Shown piece by piece: positions 18,811-27,475 of a stretch of DNA of 64,000 bases. The position numbers were made by a program, and so were the translations under genes. Position 1 is the stretch's first letter. The number at the start of each line of letters is the position of its first letter. This DNA comes from Marinobacter qingdaonensis. GTDB lineage: Bacteria > Pseudomonadota > Gammaproteobacteria > Pseudomonadales > Oleiphilaceae. Below the pieces are notes generated by a model. That model had not been told where the DNA came from. It did no database searches and saw nothing but the letters and a program-made list of their open reading frames with translations. The stretch lies in NCBI RefSeq assembly GCF_034555935.1, contig NZ_JAYDCJ010000003.1, positions 372,001 to 436,000 of the forward strand, given 5' to 3'.

Positions 18811-18847
18811 AAAAAAGGCCGGGCAGCGCACGCTGCCCGGCCTTTTT
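18811..18847. terminator. Bidirectional terminator between peroxiredoxin and metQ
   Basis: Twelve-base arms GGCCGGGCAGCG/CGCTGCCCGGCC (18817-18828 with 18831-18842), AAAAAA to the left and TTTTT to the right. It lies between convergent genes. Confidence 0.92.
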
Positions 18848-18876
18848 CATGGCTGCCGGCACCAGGCCGGCGACCC

Positions 18877-19659
18877 TCAGAATGCCGGTACCACGGCACC
18901 CTCGTAGCTGTCCTTGATGAACGCCTTGACCTCATCGGACTGCAGCGCGTTCGCCAGCTTCTGCATGGCCTCGCTGTCCTTGTTGTCCGGGCGCGCGACC
19001 AGGATGTTCACGTACGGGGAATCGGACCCCTCGATCACCAGCGCGTCCTCGGTCGGGTTGAGACCGGCTTCCAGCGCGTAGTTGGTGTTGATCAGGGCGA
19101 TGTCGACCTGGTTCAGGATCCGGGGCAGGGTTGCCGCTTCCAGCTCCTTGAAGTCCAGGTCCTTGGGGTTGTCGGCAATGTCACGCGGGGTCGCGGTGAT
19201 CTTGCTGGCATCCTTCAGGGTGATCAGACCGGCTTTCTGCAGCAGCAGAAGGGCGCGGCCACCGTTGGTGGGGTCGTTCGGGATGGCGACCACGGAACCC
19301 TCTTCCAGATCGTCCAGTGAATCGATCTTGCTGGAGTAGGCGCCAAACGGCTCAACGTGGACACCGGCGACGGTCACCAGGTTGGTGCCACGACCGGCGT
19401 TGAACTCGTCCAGATACGGCTTGTGCTGGAAGAAGTTGGCGTCCATCCGCTTCTGGTCCACCTGGATGTTGGGCTGGATGTAGTCGGTGAATACCTTCAC
19501 ATCCAGCTCCACACCCTGCTCGGCCAGCGCCGGCTTAACGAACTCCAGGATCTCCGCGTGCGGGACCGGGGTGGCGGCTACGGACAGTTCTTCGGCGGCA
19601 ACCGCACCGGAGAAGGTGGCGGCGGCAGCCAGGGCTGCAAACGTCTTCTTCAGATTCAT
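18877..19659 (-). CDS. metQ: Methionine ABC transporter substrate-binding protein MetQ
   Basis: A 260-residue NlpA-family binding protein for methionine. A signal peptide covers residues 1-22 and ends AVAAEE with no lipobox cysteine, so it is probably released to the periplasm rather than lipidated, unlike E. coli MetQ. Family motifs include ATPVPHAEIL, DANFFQHKPYLDEF and IPNDPTNGGRAL. AGGAGA precedes the ATG. It is last in metN-metI-metQ but is separated from metI by a 194-bp gap holding a large palindrome. Confidence 0.94.
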   Translation of the reverse strand: MNLKKTFAALAAAATFSGAVAAEELSVAATPVPHAEILEFVKPALAEQGVELDVKVFTDYIQPNIQVDQKRMDANFFQHKPYLDEFNAGRGTNLVTVAGVHVEPFGAYSSKIDSLDDLEEGSVVAIPNDPTNGGRALLLLQKAGLITLKDASKITATPRDIADNPKDLDFKELEAATLPRILNQVDIALINTNYALEAGLNPTEDALVIEGSDSPYVNILVARPDNKDSEAMQKLANALQSDEVKAFIKDSYEGAVVPAF

Positions 19660-19728
19660 AACTCAATTCTCCTGTTAACCCATGAAACACATGATATACG
19701 CGTGATGGCTCACCCGAGAGCTTTGGCC

Positions 19729-19835
19729 CGCTGGCCGGCCAACCCTTCCGAAAACGTGGAGCGCCAGGGATGGCGCGACCGAGCCCTACAGGGACGTATT
19801 TACGGGCGTTTTTCGGAAGGGTTGGCCGGCCAGCG
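19729..19835. repeat. Large palindrome with inner hairpin between metI and metQ
   Basis: The outer arms (19729-19756 and 19807-19835) are complementary over 28 bases with a single extra T. They include TGGCCGGCCAACCCTTCCG and its complement. The 50-base centre holds a smaller hairpin GCGCCA-ggga-TGGCGC. The right arm begins with a T-run (CGTTTTTCGG). Transcribed from metI towards metQ it would fold into a very stable structure, so it could attenuate or protect the message. Its two-level structure also resembles REP/MITE-type elements. Confidence 0.85.
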
Positions 19836-19853
19836 GCTTACCTCGAAGCGAGC

Positions 19854-20531
19854 CTACTTACGGCTGAAATACAGCACCAACCGGTCTCCGACCATCTGCA
19901 AGACCTGGACGAAGATCACTAGCAGCGCCACGGTGATGACCATGACGTCGGTCTGGAACCGCTGGTAACCGAAGCGGATGGCCAGATCACCCAGACCACC
20001 GCCACCGATGACGCCTGACATGGCCGCGTAGGACACCAGGGTAATGGCGGTCACGGTAATGCCCGCAATGATCCCGGGCAAGGCCTCCGGCAGCAACGCT
20101 CCGAACACGATCTGTTTCACGCTGGCGCCCATGGCCTGGGTGGCTTCGATGATGCCCCGGTCCACTTCCCGCAGCGAGGTTTCCACCAGGCGGGCAAAGA
20201 AGGGCGCGCCACCGGCGACCAGCGGCGGGATGGCGCCGGCCACCCCCAGGGAGGTGCCGATCAGCATGACCGTGAACGGAATCATCACGATCAGCAGGAT
20301 GATGAAGGGCACCGACCGCAGCACGTTTACTACGAACGACAGCACCGCGTAGGCCACCGGCTGCTCCAGCAACTGACGCTTGCCGGTCAGAAACAGCAGC
20401 ACGCCGATGGGCAAGCCAATCAGCACGCTGAACAGCAACGACATGCCCACCATCACCAGGGTGTCCCAACTGGCCCAGCCGATCTCGGACCAGTCCACGT
20501 TGCTCAACAGGGTTTCGGTCAGAAATTCCAT
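19854..20531 (-). CDS. metI: Methionine ABC transporter permease MetI
   Basis: A 225-residue inner-membrane permease with five hydrophobic helices. The ABC-permease EAA loop (EATQAMGASVKQIVFGALLPEAL) contacts MetN. The metN stop overlaps the metI start by one base, so the two are coupled. Confidence 0.94.
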   Translation of the reverse strand: MEFLTETLLSNVDWSEIGWASWDTLVMVGMSLLFSVLIGLPIGVLLFLTGKRQLLEQPVAYAVLSFVVNVLRSVPFIILLIVMIPFTVMLIGTSLGVAGAIPPLVAGGAPFFARLVETSLREVDRGIIEATQAMGASVKQIVFGALLPEALPGIIAGITVTAITLVSYAAMSGVIGGGGLGDLAIRFGYQRFQTDVMVITVALLVIFVQVLQMVGDRLVLYFSRK

Positions 20532-21538
20532 CAGCGCAGCACCTCCACGTGAACGTCGGCGGCCTCAAGCGCGGACATGGCGACGTCCAGGTCACCGCCG
20601 ACCAGGGACAGGGTCAACTGGCCATAGGGGGTGTCCTTGATGTGGTCGATGCGACCGGACAGGATGCTGAAATCGACACCGGATTCCCGCGCGACGCTAC
20701 CCAGCAGCGGCTTGTAGGTGGCGTCACCCTTGAAGGTCAGGCGCATGATGCGGCCTTTGGCCTTCTGCAGGTCTTCCTGCATTTCCTCGCGGTCGATGCT
20801 CTCGCTCTCGAACACGAAATCCCGGGTGGTCGGGTGCTTGGGGTGCAGGAACACCTCGCTGACCGGGCCCATTTCCACCACTTCGCCGGCGTCCATCACC
20901 GCCACCCGGTCACAGACCCGGCGCACCACGTCCATCTCATGGGTGATCAGCACGATGGTCAGGCCCAGCTCGCGGTTGATGTCCGCCAGCAGCTTCAGCA
21001 CCGACTGCGTGGTTTGCGGATCCAGGGCACTGGTGGCCTCGTCGCACAGCAGGATGGTCGGGCGGCAGGCCAGGGCCCGGGCAATGCCGACCCGCTGCTT
21101 CTGGCCGCCGGACAGCTGGGACGGGTATTTGTTCGCATGGTCAGTCAGGCTGACCCGGGCCAGCAGTTCCTGGACCCGGTCGCGAATGTCGGTCTTGGAG
21201 TAGATGCCCGCCAGCTTCATCGGGAAGGCGATATTGTCGGCCACGGTCTTCGACGACAGCAGATTGAAGTGCTGGAAGATCATGCCGACCTTGCGCCGGA
21301 ACGCCCGCAGCTCGGCCGGGCTGTACTCGGTAATGTTCTCGTCGTCGATCAGGATGCGGCCACCGGTGGGCGGCTCGAGCAGGTTGATCAGACGGACCAG
21401 CGTGGACTTGCCCGCGCCGGAATGGCCGACGATGCCGAACACCTCGCCGGTTTCTATGGTCATATCCGTGGGGTGCAGCGCGGGGATCGCCCGGCCAGCC
21501 ACCTGATACGACTTCTGTACCTGGTCAAATACAATCAC
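20531..21538 (-). CDS. metN: Methionine ABC transporter ATP-binding protein MetN
   Basis: A 335-residue ATPase. Walker [10 protein letters not shown] (residues 38-46), signature LSGGQKQR, Walker [14 protein letters not shown] and the switch histidine (LITHEMDV) are intact. The C-terminal 85 or so residues match the NIL domain that gives methionine feedback inhibition of transport. First gene of the metNIQ unit. No SAM riboswitch structure or clear MetJ box was recognised in the 199 bp upstream. Confidence 0.95.
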   Translation of the reverse strand: MIVFDQVQKSYQVAGRAIPALHPTDMTIETGEVFGIVGHSGAGKSTLVRLINLLEPPTGGRILIDDENITEYSPAELRAFRRKVGMIFQHFNLLSSKTVADNIAFPMKLAGIYSKTDIRDRVQELLARVSLTDHANKYPSQLSGGQKQRVGIARALACRPTILLCDEATSALDPQTTQSVLKLLADINRELGLTIVLITHEMDVVRRVCDRVAVMDAGEVVEMGPVSEVFLHPKHPTTRDFVFESESIDREEMQEDLQKAKGRIMRLTFKGDATYKPLLGSVARESGVDFSILSGRIDHIKDTPYGQLTLSLVGGDLDVAMSALEAADVHVEVLR

Positions 21539-21737
21539 GGTCAGCGCCTTGTGGGTGCAGCGTTAAAACCGGCGATTATAGCCTATTCACCGGGCAAACC
21601 CGAACCCCGGCACCCGGGCCCGGGTGGGTAGTTGCCCGTACACAAACGGTTACCGACACCCAAGTGGGCCGTGCACTAAACTCAACAGCAACAGACACCA
21701 CAACAACCAAGCACGACTGAGTTTCGAGGCCCCATCA

Positions 21738-23159
21738 TTGACCGCCAAGACTGACCACGCGCCCGTCCGGATGACGTCCACCCAGGCCTGGGTAAGCTAC
21801 CTGAGCAAGGTGGAACTGCCCGTGCTGGCCAACACCCTCCGGCGCATCAACGAGTTGACCGACAGCCGCAACAGCACGGTGAACGAGCTGGCCAGCGTAA
21901 TCCTGAACGACGCCCAGCTCACCTCCCAGGTCCTGCGGCTGTCGAACACGGTGTTCTACAACCAGACCCGGACCCAGGTCAGCACCGTGAGCCGGGCCAT
22001 CACCCTGATTGGCTTCGACGCGGTCAAATCCATGGCCATCTCCTCGCTGATCGTTGACGCCCTGCTCCAGCGCAACGACCGGCCGCACCTGCTGCGTTGC
22101 CTGGCCCGGGCCATCCACGCCGCGGTGCAGGCCCGCTGCCTGATGCCCAAGCGCAATGAAACCGCGCTGGAAGAGGTGTTCATCGGCGCGTTGCTGATGA
22201 ACATCGGCGAACTGGCGTTCTGGTCCTGCGAAACCGACCAGGCCAACGAACTGGAGCAGCACCTGCGCCTGGAGGAACCGCCGGTCCAGGCCCAGAAGGC
22301 GGTCCTGCACACCACCTTCACCGAGATCACCCGGGGCCTGGTGGAGGCCTGGTCACTGGGTCCGTTCATCAAGGACGTGGTGGCGCCGGGCCAGGCCAAC
22401 TCACCGGCCGCCAGCCTGGTGCGTCACTCGGTTGAAATGGCACGGGTGTCGGAACAGGGCTGGCGGGGTGACGAAATGGACGGTCTGCTGGACCAGCTGA
22501 GCGAGGATATCGGCCAGAGTCCGGCGGTGATTCGCGATCAGATCAAGGTTAACGCCACCGAGGCCGCCCGGGTGGCGGTGTCCCTGGGCATTCCCCAGGT
22601 GACGGCGCTGATGCCGGGTAACGAGCAGGCGGGCAACAGCGGCAGCACCCAGGCGCCGCAGATGGATGCCGAGCTGCAGCTGGAGATCCTGCGCGATCTG
22701 ACCCAGAGCCTGGCCGAGAAACCGGACATCAACGAGGTCTGCCTGCTGGTCATCGAGGGCATTCACCGGGCCATTGGCATGCAACGGGTGGCGTTGCTGA
22801 TGGGGGATCGCAGCGGCAACGACCTGGTCCCGCGCAAGCTCAGCGGCCGCGGCACCGAGGCCTGGCGCGAACACTTCACCCTGCCCAGGGACGGTGCCGG
22901 CGCGCTCGGTGCGCTGGTGCCGGAGGGCGGCTGCTGCATCTACCAGCCCGACGCCAACGCCCGCGCCATCGAGTACGATCGCTGGTTGGGCCGGGTACCG
23001 GCATTGGTGGGTCCGTTGCGGGCCGGTGGCCGCCTGGTGGGCCTGTTCTACGCCGACAATGCCGCCGGCGACTACACCCCGTCAGAGCAGCAGCTGGCGG
23101 CGTTCGGCCATTTCATCCAGAACGCCCAGCTGTGCCTGACCCTGATGGCGGCGAAGTAA
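21738..23159 (+). CDS. HDOD-GAF signalling protein
   Basis: About 473 residues. An HDOD domain spans roughly residues 20-220 (LPVLANTLRRINEL, NDAQLTSQVLRLSNTVFYN, ITLIGFDAVKSMAISSL). A GAF-like domain fills the C-terminal 150 residues (LLVIEGIHRAIGMQRVALLM, GRLVGLFYAD). HDOD proteins are non-catalytic relatives of HD phosphohydrolases that act in signalling. The start is ambiguous: TTG 21738 has a CGAGG site 8 bases upstream, ATG 21771 has none, and the frame opens at 21624. It is divergent from metN. Confidence 0.85.
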   Translation: MTAKTDHAPVRMTSTQAWVSYLSKVELPVLANTLRRINELTDSRNSTVNELASVILNDAQLTSQVLRLSNTVFYNQTRTQVSTVSRAITLIGFDAVKSMAISSLIVDALLQRNDRPHLLRCLARAIHAAVQARCLMPKRNETALEEVFIGALLMNIGELAFWSCETDQANELEQHLRLEEPPVQAQKAVLHTTFTEITRGLVEAWSLGPFIKDVVAPGQANSPAASLVRHSVEMARVSEQGWRGDEMDGLLDQLSEDIGQSPAVIRDQIKVNATEAARVAVSLGIPQVTALMPGNEQAGNSGSTQAPQMDAELQLEILRDLTQSLAEKPDINEVCLLVIEGIHRAIGMQRVALLMGDRSGNDLVPRKLSGRGTEAWREHFTLPRDGAGALGALVPEGGCCIYQPDANARAIEYDRWLGRVPALVGPLRAGGRLVGLFYADNAAGDYTPSEQQLAAFGHFIQNAQLCLTLMAAK

Positions 23160-23165
23160 CGGCAG

Positions 23166-23852
23166 TCAGAGTTCGTACAGTTTGGTCACGTGCAGGATCG
23201 GTCCAGTCGGCGCCCCCGTCGGCGAGCCGCCCCGCGGCTCCAGACTGATCGCCAGGGTTTTGCTTTGAGACAGCGCCGCCCGTGCCTCGTCGGTCAGCTG
23301 GACCCGATGCACGCCGCCCGCCGGGATCACCCCCAACGACAGCGGCCCGCCCTGCTCCGGCACAACCCAGAGTTCGTAATCCTTGCCAGCCTCAGCGGCA
23401 CTGGCGGCCACCGACCGCAATTTCAGGGAACGGTCCGCCCCGGACTCGCTGACCAACCAGAGCGGATCGCTCACATTCGCCTGCACGATGGCGCCGGAGA
23501 GTTGTTGGCTGGGTGCCGGCTGTTGCACCACCAACACCGCCAATACCAGCACGGCGGCGGTGGCGACCAGGCTCCAGCTTGGCCAGAACCAACGAATGCC
23601 GCCGCCAGAACGCTGATCAGCGGCCGCTGGCCACAAACGCTGCTCGATGCCTCGCCATACTGACGTTGGCGGCTCGACCGGCGACACCTCAGCCGACAAC
23701 TGAGCCAGCTTCGCCTCCCAGAACCAAACTTCCCGACGGACCCGTCCAGACACCATCATCCAGCGTTCAAACCGGCGCCGCGCGCGACCCTGCAAGGAGC
23801 CCAGCACGTATTCCGCCGCTAAGCTCTCAATTCGCTCATCTGTCATCTTCAT
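23166..23852 (-). CDS. Anti-sigma factor, RskA-like
   Basis: A 228-residue membrane anti-sigma factor. The N-terminal cytoplasmic helices (AAEYVLGSLQGRARRRFERWM) form the zinc-free anti-sigma domain seen in the RskA group. One membrane helix follows near residues 94-112, then a periplasmic RskA-type domain (YELWVVPEQGGPLSLGVIP, LAISLEPRGGSPTGAPTGP). The start at MKMTDERI (23852) overlaps the sigma-factor stop as ATGA, so it is translationally coupled. It should hold the ECF sigma factor at the membrane until an unknown signal. Confidence 0.9.
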   Translation of the reverse strand: MKMTDERIESLAAEYVLGSLQGRARRRFERWMMVSGRVRREVWFWEAKLAQLSAEVSPVEPPTSVWRGIEQRLWPAAADQRSGGGIRWFWPSWSLVATAAVLVLAVLVVQQPAPSQQLSGAIVQANVSDPLWLVSESGADRSLKLRSVAASAAEAGKDYELWVVPEQGGPLSLGVIPAGGVHRVQLTDEARAALSQSKTLAISLEPRGGSPTGAPTGPILHVTKLYEL

Positions 23853-24406
23853 CGTTCGAGACACCTCTTAAGAGCGATCAGGCCACGCCGTATCCAGCTT
23901 TTGACCGTACCGATGGGCGAACTCAGGGCCTGGGAAAGTTCGTCGTGGGTCAGTCCCTTGTAATAGGAGAGCAGAATGCTGTCCCTCTGGTTGTCGCTGA
24001 GCTCATCGAGGCAGCCGGTCAATTGGGCCGCACCAGCATCCCGCAACGACTCGTCCAACGGACCGGCCCGATGGTCCTCAACCTGTTCGAGCTGATCCTC
24101 ACCTGCGTGCTGCCGTACCTTTCGGGCACGCATTAAATCCAAGGTCCGGTACCGGGCAATCGTCATCATCCAGCCCAGGGGCGTGCCCCGATCACTGTGG
24201 TATTCCCGGGCGTGATGCCAAATCTGGATAAACGCCTCCTGCAAGGCCTCCTCCGCCAGCTCCCGCTGGCCTGCCAGTTTCAGGCAGACACCAAACATCC
24301 GCCCTGAGATTGATTCATACAGTTGCTGGAAAGAACGCCGGTCACCCTGGCCTACCCCTACTAAAAGGCGCATCAGGTCGTCCTGATTGACGTCGATCTG
24401 AGACAT
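23849..24406 (-). CDS. ECF RNA polymerase sigma factor (SigK-like)
   Basis: A 185-residue group 4 sigma factor. Region 2 lies near residues 20-95 (FQQLYESISGRMFGVCLKLAG, GWMMTIARYRTLDLMR) and region 4 near 120-180 (LDELSDNQRDSILLSYYKGLTHDELSQAL, IGTVKSWIRRGL). The start at MSQIDVNQ (24406) is preferred over 24424 because GGAGCGG lies just upstream. It forms an operon with the anti-sigma gene and is divergent from the DUF4331 operon. The same bipartite element stands before both, suggesting autoregulation. Confidence 0.93.
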   Translation of the reverse strand: MSQIDVNQDDLMRLLVGVGQGDRRSFQQLYESISGRMFGVCLKLAGQRELAEEALQEAFIQIWHHAREYHSDRGTPLGWMMTIARYRTLDLMRARKVRQHAGEDQLEQVEDHRAGPLDESLRDAGAAQLTGCLDELSDNQRDSILLSYYKGLTHDELSQALSSPIGTVKSWIRRGLIALKRCLER

Positions 24407-24435
24407 TTCCGCTCCAATGATCACTGCTAAACGGG

Positions 24436-24464
24436 TTACGCGCCGGCGTTCTGGCGAGATGCAG
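24436..24464 (-). promoter_or_regulatory. Predicted ECF-type promoter of the sigma/anti-sigma operon
   Basis: On the minus strand TGCATC (24464 to 24459) is followed after 17 bases by CGTAAC (24441 to 24436), about 30 bp before the sigma-factor start. The same layout occurs on the plus strand 30 bp away, which is the main support. Confidence 0.6.
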
Positions 24465-24493
24465 AGTTGAGGCTAACTTTTTTAAATGGAAAG

Positions 24494-24522
24494 TGCATCT
24501 AACCGTTCCACCCGCCCGTTGC
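24494..24522 (+). promoter_or_regulatory. Predicted ECF-type promoter of the DUF4331 operon
   Basis: TGCATC (24494-24499), a 17-base spacer and CGTTGC (24517-24522), 38 bp before the DUF4331 start codon. It matches the element of the divergent sigma operon in both boxes and in spacing. Confidence 0.6.
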
Positions 24523-24560
24523 TTCCTCTGCACAACACAACAACGGACGAGGAACACGTT

Positions 24561-26030
24561 ATGACTCTAATCGCTAAACGATCGGCCCTGGCCGCCGCCG
24601 TGGCGGGGCTCTGCCTGGGCGCTAGCCTCGGCAATGCCTCCAGTCACCGTGAAGCACCGTTTATCACCGAAATGCCTAAAGTCGACGGCACCGACTTTTA
24701 TATGTTCAGGAGCTACGAGACCGGTCGGGAAGGGTTCGTCACCCTGATCGCCAACTACCTGCCGTTACAGGACGCCTACGGTGGCCCCAATTATTTCGAC
24801 CTCGACGAGGACGCCATTTACGAGATTCACATCGATAACGATGGCGATGCGGTGGAGGATCTGACGTTCCGGTTTGAACCCGAGGACAGGTTCAACGACA
24901 TTCAACTCGCCGTCGGCGACACCGGCGCCGAAGAAATGGTGTCGGTACCGCTCAAAAACATCGGCGACGCAACGGTCGACGGCAACGTCCAGGCCCAGCA
25001 GCAGTACTCGGTGAAAATCATCCGCGGTGATCGCCGGACCGGGACCGTCCAGACCGCCACCAATGCCAGCACCGGCATGGAGAGCTTTGACAAGCCGCTG
25101 GATAACATCGGCGGCAAGTCGTTCGCGGATTACGCGACCTACGCTGACGGCCACATCTACAACATCAGCATTCCCGGTTGCAGCACCAACGGCAGGGTGT
25201 TTGTCGGCCAGCGCAAGGAGGCTTTCGCCGTCAACCTGGGCGAAATCTTTGATCTGGTCAACACCAATCCCCTGGGGGCTCGCGACGGCGAAGGCCCCGG
25301 CGATCTGGCCGACAAGAACGTGACGTCATTCGCCTTGGAAGTACCCACCACCTGCCTGACCGGCACCGCGGTGAACTCCGGTGGAGACCCGGTCATTGGT
25401 GCCTGGACCACCGCGAGCCTGCGCCAGGCGCGAGTCCTGAATCCAGCGCCCGCGGCCAATGGCAAGGGCGCTACCGTGCAGGGCGGCGCCTACACCCAGG
25501 TGTCCCGACTGGGCATGCCTCTGGTGAACGAGGTGGTCATCGGGCTCAAGGACAAGGACCGGTTTAACGCCAGCGAACCCAAGGACGACGGCCAGTTCCT
25601 CACCTATGTGACCCATCCGACCCTGCCTGAATTGCTGGAAATCCTGTTCAGCGGCGCCGGTGCCGAAGCGCCGAACACGTTTCCGCGCAACGACCTGGTC
25701 ACAGCTTTCCTGACCGGTGTCGACGGAGTCAACAAACCGGTCGGGGTCACCGCCTCGGAAATGCTGCGGCTGAATCCGGCGATTGCCACCACACCGGCGG
25801 GTAGCCAGAACGACCTGGGTGTCCTCGGCGGCGATAACGCCGGCTTCCCGAACGGCCGCCGGCCAGTCGACGACACCGTGGACGCCGCCCTGCGCGTGGC
25901 CATGGGGGCGCTGACGTCGGATGCGCCGAATCGCGACACGCCGTTTACCGATGGCGTGCAATTGGACCCGGCCGAGCTCAGAACCACCTTCCCTTACCTT
26001 GCGACCCCGGTGGCCGGCTCGCCCAATTGA
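24561..26030 (+). CDS. DUF4331 family secreted protein
   Basis: A 489-residue exported protein from the ATG at 24561 (GAGGA ribosome site 8 bases upstream). A signal peptide covers residues 1-30, and the mature protein begins with the DUF4331 hallmark SSHREAPFI...DGTDFYMFRSYE. The rest alternates beta-rich segments with DxDxD-like stretches (DNDGDAVEDLTFRF). Biochemical function is unknown for the family. It heads a four-gene operon with a lipoprotein, a TPR protein and a HupE-like protein, and is very likely the main target of the adjacent ECF sigma factor. Probably periplasmic or cell-surface. Confidence 0.9.
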   Translation: MTLIAKRSALAAAVAGLCLGASLGNASSHREAPFITEMPKVDGTDFYMFRSYETGREGFVTLIANYLPLQDAYGGPNYFDLDEDAIYEIHIDNDGDAVEDLTFRFEPEDRFNDIQLAVGDTGAEEMVSVPLKNIGDATVDGNVQAQQQYSVKIIRGDRRTGTVQTATNASTGMESFDKPLDNIGGKSFADYATYADGHIYNISIPGCSTNGRVFVGQRKEAFAVNLGEIFDLVNTNPLGARDGEGPGDLADKNVTSFALEVPTTCLTGTAVNSGGDPVIGAWTTASLRQARVLNPAPAANGKGATVQGGAYTQVSRLGMPLVNEVVIGLKDKDRFNASEPKDDGQFLTYVTHPTLPELLEILFSGAGAEAPNTFPRNDLVTAFLTGVDGVNKPVGVTASEMLRLNPAIATTPAGSQNDLGVLGGDNAGFPNGRRPVDDTVDAALRVAMGALTSDAPNRDTPFTDGVQLDPAELRTTFPYLATPVAGSPN

Positions 26031-26043
26031 TCAGGAGGATGCC

Positions 26044-26277
26044 ATGAGTGCCTATCTACGAATGATCATCCTGGCGGTTGCCGGACTGGTACTGGTCGGT
26101 TGCTCCGATGGCAACCCGGCACCCCGTGATACCGTGTTTCCGGTGGACTTCACGACTTTCGTGAAGACCGAAGTACAGAAACAGTCGGTGGAGCTCGAAC
26201 CGGTCAACATCAATGAACGGGAGTTCAATTTCAACGACCAAAACAACCCGCAGGCTTTCGATGACCTGTTCCAATAA
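26044..26277 (+). CDS. Small lipoprotein
   Basis: A 77-residue protein. MSAYLRMIILAVAGLVLVGC is a lipoprotein signal with lipobox LVGC (Cys20), and the mature part is a 58-residue acidic tail ending in an NFNDQNNPQAFDDLFQ segment. An AGGAGG ribosome site lies 6 bases upstream, and it begins 13 bp after the DUF4331 gene. The next gene starts inside its last 17 bp. No function is known; a membrane-anchored partner of the DUF4331 protein is plausible. Confidence 0.85.
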   Translation: MSAYLRMIILAVAGLVLVGCSDGNPAPRDTVFPVDFTTFVKTEVQKQSVELEPVNINEREFNFNDQNNPQAFDDLFQ

Positions 26278-27475
26278 GCAAACCACTCGCCGGCGCAGGG
26301 CAATCCTGCGCCGGGCGATTTCACTCCCTGCCCTGCCGGGCAGGGCTTTTTGGCTTGGGTGCGGCCTGGTCGGCGCACTGATGCCGGCCGCGACCTTCGC
26401 GGCGCCGGGCCCAATCCAAAAGGACTTCGCCGACGCTGACATTCTGACGACGCTGCCGGACTCATCAACAGGTTCCGCAACTGCACCGGCCAATGCCACC
26501 GAGTTGGCCGACCAGCTCCAGGCGTTCATCAGCCAGGCTCGAGGCACCGGCGACCCCCGCTTTCTCGGCTATGCCGAACGTCTGCTCGAGGACTGGCCGG
26601 AAGCTCAGCTCACAGACCGGCTGCGCGTGCTGCGCGCCACCTTGTCCCAGAGCCTGCACCGCTTCGAGGCGGCCCGGGCAGACCTGGAACAGGTGCTGGC
26701 GGACACCAACCAGCGCCAGCAAAGGATCCAGGCTCGATTGACACTGGCCAATCTCGAACTGGTGCAGGGCCACTACCAGGCTGCCCGCCGGCAGTGCGAC
26801 GCCCTGACCCGGGATTACCCGGGCCTGATCGCGGAGAGCTGCCTGGCCCAGATGCAGGCACGGACGGGTGAGGGCGCGGAGGCCTATGCGCGGTTGCAAA
26901 ACCGGCTGGCGGCCGCGCCGGGCGCGGACCCAACCAGCCGCGCCTGGGCCCAGGGCACCCTCGGGGACATCGCTGCGCAACTCGGCCGCGAGGCCGCCAC
27001 CGAACACTGGCAGGCGGTGCTCAGGGACGCACCCACGGATCTCTACACCCGGGCACTGCTGGCGGACTGGCATCTGGAGCGGGGCAATTACCGGGCTACC
27101 CTGGACCTGACCGCAAGTTATGAACAGGTGGATGGCCTCGGCGTACTTCGGGCCATTGCCCTGCAACAGGTCGCTCCCGAACAGGCGAGACACCTGACCC
27201 AGGCTCTCCGTGCCCGCTTCGAGGAAGCCCAGTGGCGCGGCGCCTTGCTGCATCAGCGGGATTTTGCCCGGTTCCTGCTGGATATTGAGCAACGCCCTGA
27301 ACCGGCCCTTGAGCATGCATGGGCGAACTGGCGCGAGCAACGGGAACCTCTCGACACCCGGCTGGTTCTGCGGGCGGCGATGGCGGCCCAGGATCAGGAC
27401 GTGGTTCAGGAGGTCCGGCAATGGCTGCGGCAGCAAGGCCAGACCGACAGCCGTTATCCGGAGATGCCCCAATGA
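26261..27475 (+). CDS. TPR-repeat periplasmic protein
   Basis: A 404-residue protein starting at MTCSNKQTTRR (26261), overlapping the lipoprotein gene by 17 bp. An Arg-rich N-terminus is followed by a signal or anchor segment (FWLGCGLVGALMPAATFAAP, residues 30-50). Helical repeats of TPR type fill most of the rest (for example RLTLANLELVQGHYQAARRQCDAL and ALLADWHLERGNYRATLDL regions). It probably scaffolds protein-protein contacts for the DUF4331 module. Its stop codon overlaps the start of the HupE-like gene (ATGA). Confidence 0.82.
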   Translation: MTCSNKQTTRRRRAILRRAISLPALPGRAFWLGCGLVGALMPAATFAAPGPIQKDFADADILTTLPDSSTGSATAPANATELADQLQAFISQARGTGDPRFLGYAERLLEDWPEAQLTDRLRVLRATLSQSLHRFEAARADLEQVLADTNQRQQRIQARLTLANLELVQGHYQAARRQCDALTRDYPGLIAESCLAQMQARTGEGAEAYARLQNRLAAAPGADPTSRAWAQGTLGDIAAQLGREAATEHWQAVLRDAPTDLYTRALLADWHLERGNYRATLDLTASYEQVDGLGVLRAIALQQVAPEQARHLTQALRARFEEAQWRGALLHQRDFARFLLDIEQRPEPALEHAWANWREQREPLDTRLVLRAAMAAQDQDVVQEVRQWLRQQGQTDSRYPEMPQ

